DNA of 64,000 bases. Source: Faecalibacterium sp. UBA1360. Its GTDB lineage: Bacteria > Bacillota > Clostridia > Oscillospirales > Ruminococcaceae. The stretch's first letter is position 1; each line of letters opens with the position of its first letter. The notes beneath the pieces were generated by a model, which did no database searches, was not told where the DNA came from, and saw only the letters and a program-made list of their open reading frames with translations. Positions 41,154 through 49,324 of this stretch are shown here, one piece after another. Made by a program: the position numbers and the translations under genes. The stretch covers positions 10,884 through 74,883 of the forward strand of contig DBRU01000032.1 in assembly GCA_002306375.1 (NCBI GenBank), given 5' to 3'.

Positions 41154-42373
41154 GGGGCGGCGAACTTCTGGACAAGATGGAACTGGTGGAGGCTGCGTAT
41201 GTAACGGCCGCCGATGCGGGTGGCAGGTCTTCCGGCAGACGGTGGGTGCGATGGGCCGCACTGGCGGCCTGCGTCGGACTTACCGTCTATGCGGGATACC
41301 GACTTTTCCCCGGTCGGGACGGGGGTGAGTCATCGACGACGTCAGACCTGCCCATGCTCAGCGTGGCACCATCGGCCGGCGGCATGGGGTTTGAGGGCTA
41401 TATGGCCCATGACGTTTCGGAACTGGTTAACGCCAATCCGTGGAACGAGGACGTGCAGCTTTCCACTCTTCCAGTATTTTCCAATCCCATTACCTATGAC
41501 GAAGTCTATCATCTCCCTTCGGGCGTCGATCTGGAAAAAATGCGGGCGCTGCTTTTGGATGTGGCCGGGCGGCTGGGCCTTGATCCCGACGCCCTGACCG
41601 TCACAGATGACGCGCCCGGCAAAGAAGCCCGGGAACAGATGACGGAAAAGCTGAAGCTGGCCGGCATCGACTCCGTCCCGGACGGGTACTTTGACCCGAC
41701 CTTGCTGAAAACGCAGGCGGAGGGCCTGGACATTGAGGTGGACGCGCACCTGTCGGCCAAGATCACCTTCGATCCCGCTGTGATCCTGCCGGAGGAATAC
41801 ACCTTTGCCCATGATGCCTCCTATGAGGAAATCTGTGCCGTGGCCGACTATCTGAAGAACGAATACGCCAGCCTCATCGGTATGCAGACCTCGCAGGCCG
41901 ACGTGAGCGGGGGTGACTATAACATTTATGGTCAGCAGAGCTATTCGGTGGCGTTTTTCGATGCGGCGGGAGACGAAACCGACCGCATCCTTGCCTACAA
42001 CTTTGACCGGGTGCGGTTCGCTTGTGATGACGAAGGCAAACTCTTTGTGGCATGGGTCCAGCAGCCGGATTTGTCCCAAAAGGTGGGGGATTACCCGATC
42101 ATCACCGCCCAACAGGCAGCCGAACTGCTGGAAGAAGGCCGATATATCACCACGGTGCCTTACGAAATGCCGGGTATGGAGTATGTCGAAAAGGTGGAAC
42201 TTGTTTACCGCACAGGCTCGCAGGAAATGTATTTTATGCCCTATTACCGTTTTTACGTCGAGCTGCCCCAGGAAACAGAGGGCGACATGAACACCTACGG
42301 CGCATACTATGTGCCCGCCGTCTCGCCGGAATATATCTCGGATATGCCTGTCTGGGACGGCCGCTTTAATTGA
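41150..42373 (+). CDS. Single-pass membrane protein, probable partner of the ECF sigma factor
   Basis: 407 residues: a short cytoplasmic N-terminus (about 1-30, ELLDKMELVEAAYV), one transmembrane helix (about 32-52) and a large acidic extracellular domain of unknown family. The translational overlap with the sigma gene suggests an anti-sigma or sensor. The cytoplasmic part is too short for a zinc-type anti-sigma domain, so the mode of control would be unusual. The external region contains no catalytic motif I recognise. The call rests on operon context. Confidence 0.7.
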   Translation: MRGGELLDKMELVEAAYVTAADAGGRSSGRRWVRWAALAACVGLTVYAGYRLFPGRDGGESSTTSDLPMLSVAPSAGGMGFEGYMAHDVSELVNANPWNEDVQLSTLPVFSNPITYDEVYHLPSGVDLEKMRALLLDVAGRLGLDPDALTVTDDAPGKEAREQMTEKLKLAGIDSVPDGYFDPTLLKTQAEGLDIEVDAHLSAKITFDPAVILPEEYTFAHDASYEEICAVADYLKNEYASLIGMQTSQADVSGGDYNIYGQQSYSVAFFDAAGDETDRILAYNFDRVRFACDDEGKLFVAWVQQPDLSQKVGDYPIITAQQAAELLEEGRYITTVPYEMPGMEYVEKVELVYRTGSQEMYFMPYYRFYVELPQETEGDMNTYGAYYVPAVSPEYISDMPVWDGRFN

Positions 42374-42400
42374 GCCCGATCAAAGACCTTCATACAAACC

Positions 42401-42432
42401 AAGAGAGGCATGGAATCTTCCATGCCTCTCTT
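42401..42432. terminator. Bidirectional terminator between the sigma-factor operon and mtaB
   Basis: Arms AAGAGAGGCATGGAA (42401-42415) and TTCCATGCCTCTCTT (42418-42432) are perfectly complementary; a T-rich stretch follows on plus. Confidence 0.78.
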
Positions 42433-42470
42433 GCGATTTTGCGGCCGTTTCCCGCCGGGGAAGGAAGTGG

Positions 42471-43778
42471 TCAGCCTTCACCGGCCAGGGTGGCCTTGGC
42501 GCGCTTGCCGTCCCATTGGCCCAGCACCACGCCGACGATGTCGCCGCTTTTGTGCCCGGGAGCGGTGACCGCCACCGGCAGGTATTGCCGGGTATACCCG
42601 GTGAACAGGGTGGCGGACAAGGGAGTTTCCAGCAGGACCTCGGCCCGGCGACCGCACATGGCGGCGGCTTCCTCGGCGCGCACTGCCTCCACGGCCCGGG
42701 TCATGCGGCGGCTTCGCTCCTCTTTTTCATGCTCGGGGATCTGGTCCGGGAAGTCGTAGGCCGCGGTGCCCGAACGGCGGGAATAGGGGAACACGTGCAC
42801 CTTCAAAAATCGCTGGCTGCACACAAAGGCCATGCTCTGGGCAAAGTCCTCCTCGCTCTCGCCGGGGAACCCCACGATCACGTCGGTGGTCAGGCTCAGG
42901 TTTTCGGGGCCGAAAGCCTTACGCAGCTTGGCAACGATATCGGCATACTGCTCGGTGGTGTAGGGCCGGCGCATGGCCCGCAGGGTCTTGCTGCACCCGC
43001 TTTGCAGACTCAGGTGGAACTGGGGGCACAGCTTGGGCACGGCGGCCAGGCGACGGATGTCCTCATCGGTGAGCATATCCGGGTCCAGGCTGCCCAGGCG
43101 GATGCGCTCGATGCCCGGCACGGCGGCCGCGTGCTCCACCAGCTCGGCCAGGCAGGTGCCCGTGTCGGTGCCGTAGCTGGGCAGGCTGATGGCGGTCAGC
43201 ACCACTTCCCGGTAGCCGGATTCGGCCAGCCGGCGCAGCTCGTCCAGGATGCTCTCCTCGGCCCGGCTGCGCACGGGGCCCCGGGCGCGGGGGATCACAC
43301 AATAGGCGCAGCGGCGGTTGCAGCCGTCCTCCACCTTGACAAAAGCCCGGGTATGCTCGGCGAAGCGGTCCATGGGCAGTTCTTCGAATTTTTCCCCTTT
43401 TTCGTGGGGGCGGATGTCCACCACCCGCTCGGCGGCGCCCTGCAGCACGCTTTGCACGTGCTGCAAAATGGCGTGCCGGTTGCCTGACCCGGTCACGATG
43501 TCCGCCTCGGCAATGGCGGCGGCTTCCTCGGGGAAAGCCTGGGGGTAACACCCGGTCAGCACAGTGACGGCGCCGGGGTGCTCCCGCTTTTGCCGGCGCA
43601 GCCACTTGCGGCTTTTCTGGTCGCCGAAATTGGTCACCGTGCAGCTGTTGACGATGTAGACGTCGGCGGGTTCGTCGCTGTTCACCACCGTGTACCCGTT
43701 GGCGGCAAACAGTTGGGCCAATGCGCCGGTCTCGTTCTGGTTGACCTTGCACCCCAGGGTGTAAAAGCTGACACGCAT
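42471..43778 (-). CDS. mtaB: tRNA t6A37 C2-methylthiotransferase MtaB
   Basis: A radical-SAM enzyme converting t6A37 to ms2t6A in ANN-decoding tRNAs. UPF0004 domain: FYTLGCKVNQNETG, VNSCTVTNFGDQKSR and LTGCYPQ with three Cys ligands. Radical-SAM CxxxCxxC: EDGCNRRCAYCVIPRARG (near 155). C-terminal TRAM-like domain TPLSATLFTGYTRQYLPV. 435 residues from the ATG at 43778, which opens on the conserved motif. The TLGCKVNQ form separates MtaB from MiaB, which has T-x-GCQMN. Confidence 0.94.
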   Translation of the reverse strand: MRVSFYTLGCKVNQNETGALAQLFAANGYTVVNSDEPADVYIVNSCTVTNFGDQKSRKWLRRQKREHPGAVTVLTGCYPQAFPEEAAAIAEADIVTGSGNRHAILQHVQSVLQGAAERVVDIRPHEKGEKFEELPMDRFAEHTRAFVKVEDGCNRRCAYCVIPRARGPVRSRAEESILDELRRLAESGYREVVLTAISLPSYGTDTGTCLAELVEHAAAVPGIERIRLGSLDPDMLTDEDIRRLAAVPKLCPQFHLSLQSGCSKTLRAMRRPYTTEQYADIVAKLRKAFGPENLSLTTDVIVGFPGESEEDFAQSMAFVCSQRFLKVHVFPYSRRSGTAAYDFPDQIPEHEKEERSRRMTRAVEAVRAEEAAAMCGRRAEVLLETPLSATLFTGYTRQYLPVAVTAPGHKSGDIVGVVLGQWDGKRAKATLAGEG

Positions 43779-43845
43779 AAATACAGTACCTTTCTGTGGG
43801 AAAATGGAGGGGCGGCCGTTGCGCCGCTCTTTTTTGTCACAGCCT

Positions 43846-43874
43846 ATTATAACGGACCGGGGCCAAAAGCACAA
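43846..43874 (-). promoter_or_regulatory. mtaB promoter
   Basis: Minus-strand TTGTGC (43874-43869) and TATAAT (43851-43846), 17-nt spacer, about 65 nt before the mtaB start. Confidence 0.6.
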
Positions 43875-43941
43875 GCGGCCATATTCCGCCGCCCTGGCGC
43901 ATAGGATGTGGCAAGAGTTTTACAAAGGGGAGGCATTTTTC

Positions 43942-45102
43942 ATGAACAAACGGGCCGCGGCTTTTCTGCTGTGTCTGGCACTGGCCTTTGCCTGCGCCCC
44001 GGCGGCGCTGGCGCAGGGCATCGTGCCCGCCACCGTCACCGACTTCGACCTGCCCTGTCAGGCCGCTATCCTGATCGACGAGGACACCGGCACGGTGCTG
44101 TACGAGAAAAACGCCGACGAACAGCGCCCCATTGCCTCCATCACCAAGGTCATGACCCTGCTTTTGACCTTTGAGGCCTTGGAAGCCGGCAAGATCTCTC
44201 TGGACGACTTCGTTCCTGTGTCCGAACACGCCTACGGCATGGGCGGCAGCCAGATCTGGCTGGAACCCGGCGAGCAGATGACGCTGGACGATATGCTCAA
44301 GGCTATCTGTATTTCCAGCGCCAACGACGCCGCCGTGGCCGTGGCCGAGTATGTGGGCGGCAGCGAGGACGCCTTTGTGGCCATGATGAACGAGCGCGCG
44401 GCCACGCTGGGCATGACCGGCACCCACTTTGAAAACGCCTGCGGCCTTGATGAGGACGGTCATCTTTCCACCGCCCGGGACGTGGCCGCCATGAGCCGGG
44501 AAATGCTGCTCAACCACACCGAGGTGGAAGATTACTGCATGATTTGGATGGACAGCCTGCGCGGGGGCGAGACCCAGTTGGTCAACACCAACAAGCTGCT
44601 CAAAAGCTATCAGGGCATCACCGGCCTCAAGACCGGCACCACCGGCAAGGCGGGGGTGTGTATCAGCGCCAGCGCCCAGCGGGACGGTCTGAGCCTGATC
44701 GCGGTGGTACTGGGCTCTGCGTCCGGCCAGGACCGTTTCGATGCGGCCACCACGCTGCTGGATTACGGGTTTGCCTGCTACGAAAGCGTGGAAGTCCCCC
44801 TGCCCGACGGCACCCCTGACACGCTGCCCGTGAGTCGCGGCGAAGAGGAGACGGTGGAACTTTCCTACACGGCGCCGGGGCGCTACCTGATGGTCAAGGG
44901 CGACCAGGCCGAACTGCGCTGCGAGGTCCAGCTACCCGCCGGCCTCACCGCGCCGGTCGAAGAAGGGCAGAGCGTGGGCACTGTCAAAATTTACAGCGGC
45001 GAGGAGGAAGTATCCTCCACACCGATCCTGGCGGCAGGTAACGTAGCGGCGCGCAGTTTTGGATTCTGCCTTGTTCGCCTTGCCCAGGCGTTGATTTTGT
45101 AA
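43942..45102 (+). CDS. D-alanyl-D-alanine carboxypeptidase (DacF-type penicillin-binding protein)
   Basis: 386 residues with a signal peptide (RAAAFLLCLALAFACAPAALA). The three active-site motifs are S66-I-T-K69, S126-A-N128 and K230-T-G232. A C-terminal beta-rich PBP5_C-like domain (about 285-360) and a final hydrophobic helix anchor it to the outer membrane face. It trims stem pentapeptides of peptidoglycan. DacF is forespore-expressed in Bacillus; whether this copy is vegetative cannot be told. ATG after AAAGGGGAGG. Confidence 0.94.
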   Translation: MNKRAAAFLLCLALAFACAPAALAQGIVPATVTDFDLPCQAAILIDEDTGTVLYEKNADEQRPIASITKVMTLLLTFEALEAGKISLDDFVPVSEHAYGMGGSQIWLEPGEQMTLDDMLKAICISSANDAAVAVAEYVGGSEDAFVAMMNERAATLGMTGTHFENACGLDEDGHLSTARDVAAMSREMLLNHTEVEDYCMIWMDSLRGGETQLVNTNKLLKSYQGITGLKTGTTGKAGVCISASAQRDGLSLIAVVLGSASGQDRFDAATTLLDYGFACYESVEVPLPDGTPDTLPVSRGEEETVELSYTAPGRYLMVKGDQAELRCEVQLPAGLTAPVEEGQSVGTVKIYSGEEEVSSTPILAAGNVAARSFGFCLVRLAQALIL

Positions 45103-45148
45103 GGCGGAAATTTTGTGCAAAACAGATGAAAAGCCCCCGGCGGAATGC

Positions 45149-45177
45149 TTGACAAGGCCGCCGGGAAACGGTATCAT
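45149..45177 (+). promoter_or_regulatory. pgi promoter inside an inverted repeat
   Basis: TTGACA (45149-45154) and TATCAT (45172-45177), 17-nt spacer. The -35 box lies in the loop of an 8-bp inverted repeat, CCCGGCGG (45136-45143) and CCGCCGGG (45158-45165). Confidence 0.72.
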
Positions 45178-45209
45178 GGAATTACTAACAATCAAAGGAG
45201 GAGCTAACG

Positions 45210-46544
45210 ATGAGTGTCAAATACAATGGCAAACATCTGGCAAAATTCATCCGTCCTGAAGAATACGATGCGATCTTTCCGCAGGTCGAGCTCGCCCACC
45301 AGCAGTTGGAATCCCGTTCCGGCGCCGGCAACGATTTTTTGGGCTGGCTCGACCTGCCCGTCAATTATGACAAGGAGGAGTTCGCCCGCATCCAGCAGGC
45401 GGCGGCCAAGATCCGCGCCGACTCCGACGTGCTGCTGGTCGCCGGCATCGGCGGCTCCTACCTGGGCGCCCGCGCGGTGATCGAAGCGGTCAAGGGGCAG
45501 TTCCACAACGAGGTCGAAGACGGCCTGAAGATCTACTTCTGCGGCAACACCATCTCGCCCACTGCCATCAACGACATCATCAGCCTGACCAAGGGCAAGC
45601 GGTTCTCCATCAACGTCATCTCCAAGTCCGGCACCACCACCGAGACGGCTCTGGCCTTCCGTGTGCTGCGCAAACTGCTGGAGGATGCCGTTGGCCCCGA
45701 GGAAGCCAACAAGCGCATTTATGCCACCACCGACCGTTCCCGCGGCACCCTCAAACAACTGGCGGATGCTCAGGGCTGGCCCACTTTTGTGGTGCCTGAC
45801 GACGTGGGCGGCCGGTTCTCGGTGCTGACCGCCGTGGGTCTGCTGCCCATCGCCTGCGCCGGCATCGACATCGCGGCTCTCATGCAGGGCGCCGCCGACG
45901 CGCGGGAAGAGTTCAGCGTGTGCAGCAAGGACAACGATGCCTACCGCTATGCCATGACCCGCAACATCCTGTACCGCAAGGGCAAGGTGGTGGAGACCCT
46001 GACTGCCTTTGAGCCCGACTTCACCATGATGAACGAATGGTACAAGCAGCTCTTCGGCGAGAGCGAGGGCAAGGACCAGAAGGGCCTGATGCCCACGTCC
46101 TGCATCTTCTCCACCGATCTGCACTCCATGGGCCAGTTCCTGCAGGACGGCAGCCGCACGATGTTCGAGACCTATGTGGACATCAAGGCGCCTCGTCAGG
46201 ATTACTTCATCCCCGCTCTCGAAGGCAACTTTGACGGCCTGAACTTCCTGGCCGATCAGAACATGTCCATCGTCAATCGCAAAGCCATGGAAGGCACGAT
46301 CCTTGCCCATAACGACGGCGGCGTGCCTCTGGGCCTTATCGAGGTGGACTGCCTGGATGCCTACAACGTGGGCAGCCTGATCTATTTCTTCTGGAAAGCC
46401 TGTGCGGTGTCCGGGTATCTGCTGTCGGTCAATCCCTTTGACCAGCCCGGCGTCGAAAGCTATAAAAAGAATATGTTCGCCCTGTTGGGCAAGCCGGGCT
46501 ATGAGGCCCAGAAGGCCGAGCTTGAGGCCAAGCTCAACGGCTGA
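45210..46544 (+). CDS. pgi: Glucose-6-phosphate isomerase
   Basis: Interconverts glucose-6-phosphate and fructose-6-phosphate. Sugar-binding [16 protein letters not shown], the phosphate loop [19 protein letters not shown] and the C-terminal [19 protein letters not shown] are typical of the short Gram-positive form (444 residues). AAAGGAGGAG precedes the ATG. It has its own promoter and is followed 38 nt later by a small P-loop gene. Confidence 0.97.
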   Translation: MSVKYNGKHLAKFIRPEEYDAIFPQVELAHQQLESRSGAGNDFLGWLDLPVNYDKEEFARIQQAAAKIRADSDVLLVAGIGGSYLGARAVIEAVKGQFHNEVEDGLKIYFCGNTISPTAINDIISLTKGKRFSINVISKSGTTTETALAFRVLRKLLEDAVGPEEANKRIYATTDRSRGTLKQLADAQGWPTFVVPDDVGGRFSVLTAVGLLPIACAGIDIAALMQGAADAREEFSVCSKDNDAYRYAMTRNILYRKGKVVETLTAFEPDFTMMNEWYKQLFGESEGKDQKGLMPTSCIFSTDLHSMGQFLQDGSRTMFETYVDIKAPRQDYFIPALEGNFDGLNFLADQNMSIVNRKAMEGTILAHNDGGVPLGLIEVDCLDAYNVGSLIYFFWKACAVSGYLLSVNPFDQPGVESYKKNMFALLGKPGYEAQKAELEAKLNG

Positions 46545-46582
46545 GACCGCACGCTTTTATTAACCTAAGGAGGCACTCTCTT

Positions 46583-46987
46583 ATGATCAAACTCATCGTC
46601 GGCGCCAAAGGCTCCGGTAAGACCAAGACCCTGATCGACATGATCAACCAGGCCACCAAGACCACGGCCGGGAACATCGTGGTCATCGAAAAATCCATGA
46701 AGCTGACCACCGAGATCAACCACAAGGCGCGTCTTTTGGACGTGGATGAATATAAAATCAGCGGTGCAGACATGTTCTACGGCTTTGTCGCGGGTGTGCT
46801 CGCCGGCAACTACGACATCACCGAGCTGTTCATCGACGGTATCCTGAAGGTCGTGGACCACGACATGGACCAGGCCACCAAGGTTTTGGCCGAGATCGAC
46901 AAGATCACCGCCAACAACGTGGAAGTGGTCGTGACCGTGTCCGCCAACGAGCAGGATCTGCCCGACGGCATCAAAAAGTACCTGTAA
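46583..46987 (+). CDS. Conserved P-loop protein of unknown function
   Basis: 134 residues. The N-terminus MIKLIVGAKGSGKTKTLIDMIN contains a Walker A motif; HKARLLDVDEYKISGADMFYGFVAGVLAGNYDITELFIDGILK supplies hydrophobic strands in Walker B-like positions. I recall similar short proteins in many Clostridia, often mis-annotated as PilT-like, with no established role. It is followed by a strong terminator, so it is the last gene of the pgi unit. AAGGAGG precedes the ATG. Confidence 0.8.
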   Translation: MIKLIVGAKGSGKTKTLIDMINQATKTTAGNIVVIEKSMKLTTEINHKARLLDVDEYKISGADMFYGFVAGVLAGNYDITELFIDGILKVVDHDMDQATKVLAEIDKITANNVEVVVTVSANEQDLPDGIKKYL

Positions 46988-47019
46988 GGCATCACCGCTT
47001 TACACTGCCAAATGTCAAA

Positions 47020-47053
47020 ACGGGGGCGAGCGTCGGGCTTGCCCCCGTCTTTT
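47020..47053 (+). terminator. Terminator of the pgi unit
   Basis: ACGGGGGC (47020-47027) pairs with GCCCCCGT (47041-47048), followed by CTTTT. Confidence 0.82.
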
Positions 47054-47106
47054 GTGGGCGGGGGAGGACCAAAAAACAATTTCTTGCGTTTTTTGGAATA
47101 TTTTTG

Positions 47107-47135
47107 TTGACAAGACCCCCTTCCTTGTGTATACT
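47107..47135 (+). promoter_or_regulatory. Promoter of the DUF177-rpmF operon
   Basis: TTGACA (47107-47112) and TATACT (47130-47135), 17-nt spacer; a near-consensus promoter. Confidence 0.8.
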
Positions 47136-47161
47136 AGTTAAGCGACCTTTTGAGGTGAAGT

Positions 47162-47662
47162 ATGCAATTCGATCTTCGGAACTTTCTGCAAAACGCAAAA
47201 ACTCCTTATACAGCGCATTTTTTGGCCGATCTGGCCGATGCCGACTGGGGCGGTTTTCGCGTGCCTGACCCGTTGGACTGTACCTTTACGGCCGAGCCCA
47301 CACAGGAAGGCGCTTCGCTGGCCTTGCATGTGGCGGCCACGGTGCACAGCGAGTGCGCTCGGTGCCTTGCCCCCATCAGCCAGGACTATGACTTCACCCG
47401 CGAATATCTGGTGCGGCTGCGCGATCTTGATGATATCGACTTTGAGCTGCCCCTGAATGAAGAAGGGTCGTTGGACATACGGGAACTCGCATATCAGGAA
47501 CTGATCTTCGAGGTTCCCCGGGTGCTGTTGTGCAGCCCCGATTGCCAAGGTCTATGCCCCATCTGCGGCAAAAGAAAAGCGGAAGGCTGTGCCTGCCAAG
47601 CGGCGGCCGACGCCGCCCCTGTGGATGCAAGGCTTAGCATATTAAAACAACTGCTTAGTTGA
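47162..47662 (+). CDS. DUF177 protein (YceD/YlbN family)
   Basis: 166 residues. The central HSECARCLAPISQDYDFTREYLVRL and the C-terminal Cys set CSPDCQGLCPICGKRKAEGCAC are the family pattern. In Bacillus (YlbN) and E. coli (YceD) the gene directly precedes rpmF, and plant relatives act in 23S rRNA accumulation. A role in large-subunit assembly is inferred. The C-terminal Cys residues could bind zinc. Confidence 0.9.
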   Translation: MQFDLRNFLQNAKTPYTAHFLADLADADWGGFRVPDPLDCTFTAEPTQEGASLALHVAATVHSECARCLAPISQDYDFTREYLVRLRDLDDIDFELPLNEEGSLDIRELAYQELIFEVPRVLLCSPDCQGLCPICGKRKAEGCACQAAADAAPVDARLSILKQLLS

Positions 47663-47686
47663 AATTCACCAAGGAGGTGCGATAAA

Positions 47687-47875
47687 ATGGCAGTCCCCAA
47701 GAGAAAGCAGTCCAAAGCCCGCCGCGACAAGCGCCGTTCCAATGTCTGGAAGCTGGAAGCGCCTACGCTGGTGAAATGTCCCCAGTGCGGTGAGCTGAAG
47801 GTGCCCCATCAGGTTTGTGGCAAGTGCGGCTACTACAAGGGCCGTGAGGTCGTCAAGGTCAGCAAAGAGGCCTGA
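47687..47875 (+). CDS. rpmF: Ribosomal protein bL32
   Basis: 62 residues: MAVPKRKQSKARRDKRRSNVWKL, then CPQCGELKVPHQVCGKCGYYKGREV, giving the zinc-binding four-Cys form. AAGGAGGTG precedes the ATG. It is translationally close to DUF177 (24 nt) and followed by a terminator. Confidence 0.98.
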   Translation: MAVPKRKQSKARRDKRRSNVWKLEAPTLVKCPQCGELKVPHQVCGKCGYYKGREVVKVSKEA

Positions 47876-47894
47876 GCGAAATTTCAAAGCAGGG

Positions 47895-47921
47895 GAGGGG
47901 GCACAGTGCCCTCTCTTTTTC
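47895..47921 (+). terminator. Terminator of rpmF
   Basis: GAGGGGGCAC and GTGCCCTCTC pair with one G-U, followed by TTTTT. Confidence 0.82.
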
Positions 47922-47935
47922 TTTGCCCGTTTTCG

Positions 47936-47944
47936 TGGTATACT
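47936..47944 (+). promoter_or_regulatory. Possible extended -10 promoter of the DUF512-der-plsY operon
   Basis: TGGTATACT is an extended -10 element (TG-N-TATACT). No -35 box fits at 17 nt. Confidence 0.45.
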
Positions 47945-47988
47945 ACTACCAAAGCCAGCCGCTTCACCGTCAAGAAAGGGGCGTTTTC

Positions 47989-49320
47989 ATGCCGCTGTAC
48001 GTACAAAGCGTCGAATCGGATTCCCCGGCCGCGCGCCTGGGCCTGCAGCCCGGGTGTATGCTTGTGTCCATTGACGGCAACGAACTGTGCGACGCGCTGG
48101 ACTACCAGTTTTACACGGCAGCCGCGGCATTTACGCTGACGGTGTGCGAGGCCGGCGTCCACCGCGACATCCCGGTCCAAAAAGGGGAGTACGAGCCCTT
48201 CGGCTGCAACTTCAAGACCTATCTCGGCGATGAAAAGCACAGCTGTGACAACCACTGTATGTTCTGCTTCATCGACCAGCTGCCGCCGGGGCTGCGTGAG
48301 CCCCTGTACTTCAAGGATGACGACGAGCGCCTGTCCTTTTTGTACGGCAACTATATCACGATGACCAATCTTTCCGACCGGGAAGTGGAACGCATCATCA
48401 AAATGCACATCAGCCCGATCTTTATCTCGGTACACACCACGAACCCGGCGCTGCGTGTGCGCATGATGGCCAACAAGCGCGCCGCCGACACTCTGCGGTA
48501 TCTGGACGCGTTCGCCAAGGGCGGCATCGAGATGAACTGCCAGCTGGTGCTGTGCCGGGGCATCAACGACGGGGCCGAGCTGCGCCGCACGCTGGACGAC
48601 CTGCTGGCTCTGGGCGACGCCGTGGGTAGCATCGCGGCGGTTCCCGCCGGCGTGACCGCTTACCGGGACAAGCTGTTCAAACTTGCCCCCTACGACGCTG
48701 CCACGGCAGCCGAGACGCTGGACATTTTGGAAGAATACGCCTACCGCTGCCGCGAACAATGCGGCCGCAGCGTGGTCTATCCCAGCGATGAATGGTATCT
48801 CACCGCGGGGCGCGACATCCCGCCCGCCGAGTTTTACGACGACTTTGCCCAGCTGGAGGACGGCGTGGGCATGTGGCGGCGGTATCACGACACCTTTTTG
48901 GAGGAACTGGCCCGTCCCCGCCGCCTGGTGCTGCCGCGCAACATCGATGTGGTTACCGGCACGCTGGCCGCGCCCCTGATCCGCCGGATGGCCGATGCCG
49001 TCACACAGAAATACCCTGGTGTGCACATTGCGGTCCATGCCGTCGAAAACCGCTTTTTCGGCGGCAATGTCAGCGTGGCCGGCCTCGTGACCGCCACCGA
49101 CATCATCGACCAGTGCCGCGGCAAACTGCACGGCAAGGTGCTGGCGGTGCCCGCGGTCATGCTGCAGGATGAGGAGGATCGCTTCCTCGACGACGTCACC
49201 CCCGCTGCGCTGGGCGAAGCCCTGGGCTGCCGGGTGGTGGTCATCCCCACCGACGGCGCCGGCTGCTGCCGCGCCTACCTGGGGGTGCGCATGCTCAAAC
49301 CCCAACCAAAGGAGGAATGA
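47989..49320 (+). CDS. DUF512 radical-SAM protein with N-terminal PDZ domain
   Basis: 443 residues. A PDZ-like N-terminus (VQSVESDSPAARLGLQPGCMLVSIDGNEL) is joined to a radical-SAM region with HSCDNHCMFCFIDQLP, then the DUF512 domain with CRGINDGAELRRTLDDL, YPSDEWYLTAGRDIPP and RNIDVVTGTLAAPL. The family is widespread in Clostridia; the reaction is unknown. It lies 4 nt before der, a common arrangement, hinting at a link to ribosome biogenesis. The ATG at 47989 follows AAGAAAGGGG. Confidence 0.92.
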   Translation: MPLYVQSVESDSPAARLGLQPGCMLVSIDGNELCDALDYQFYTAAAAFTLTVCEAGVHRDIPVQKGEYEPFGCNFKTYLGDEKHSCDNHCMFCFIDQLPPGLREPLYFKDDDERLSFLYGNYITMTNLSDREVERIIKMHISPIFISVHTTNPALRVRMMANKRAADTLRYLDAFAKGGIEMNCQLVLCRGINDGAELRRTLDDLLALGDAVGSIAAVPAGVTAYRDKLFKLAPYDAATAAETLDILEEYAYRCREQCGRSVVYPSDEWYLTAGRDIPPAEFYDDFAQLEDGVGMWRRYHDTFLEELARPRRLVLPRNIDVVTGTLAAPLIRRMADAVTQKYPGVHIAVHAVENRFFGGNVSVAGLVTATDIIDQCRGKLHGKVLAVPAVMLQDEEDRFLDDVTPAALGEALGCRVVVIPTDGAGCCRAYLGVRMLKPQPKEE

Positions 49321-49324
49321 CCAC

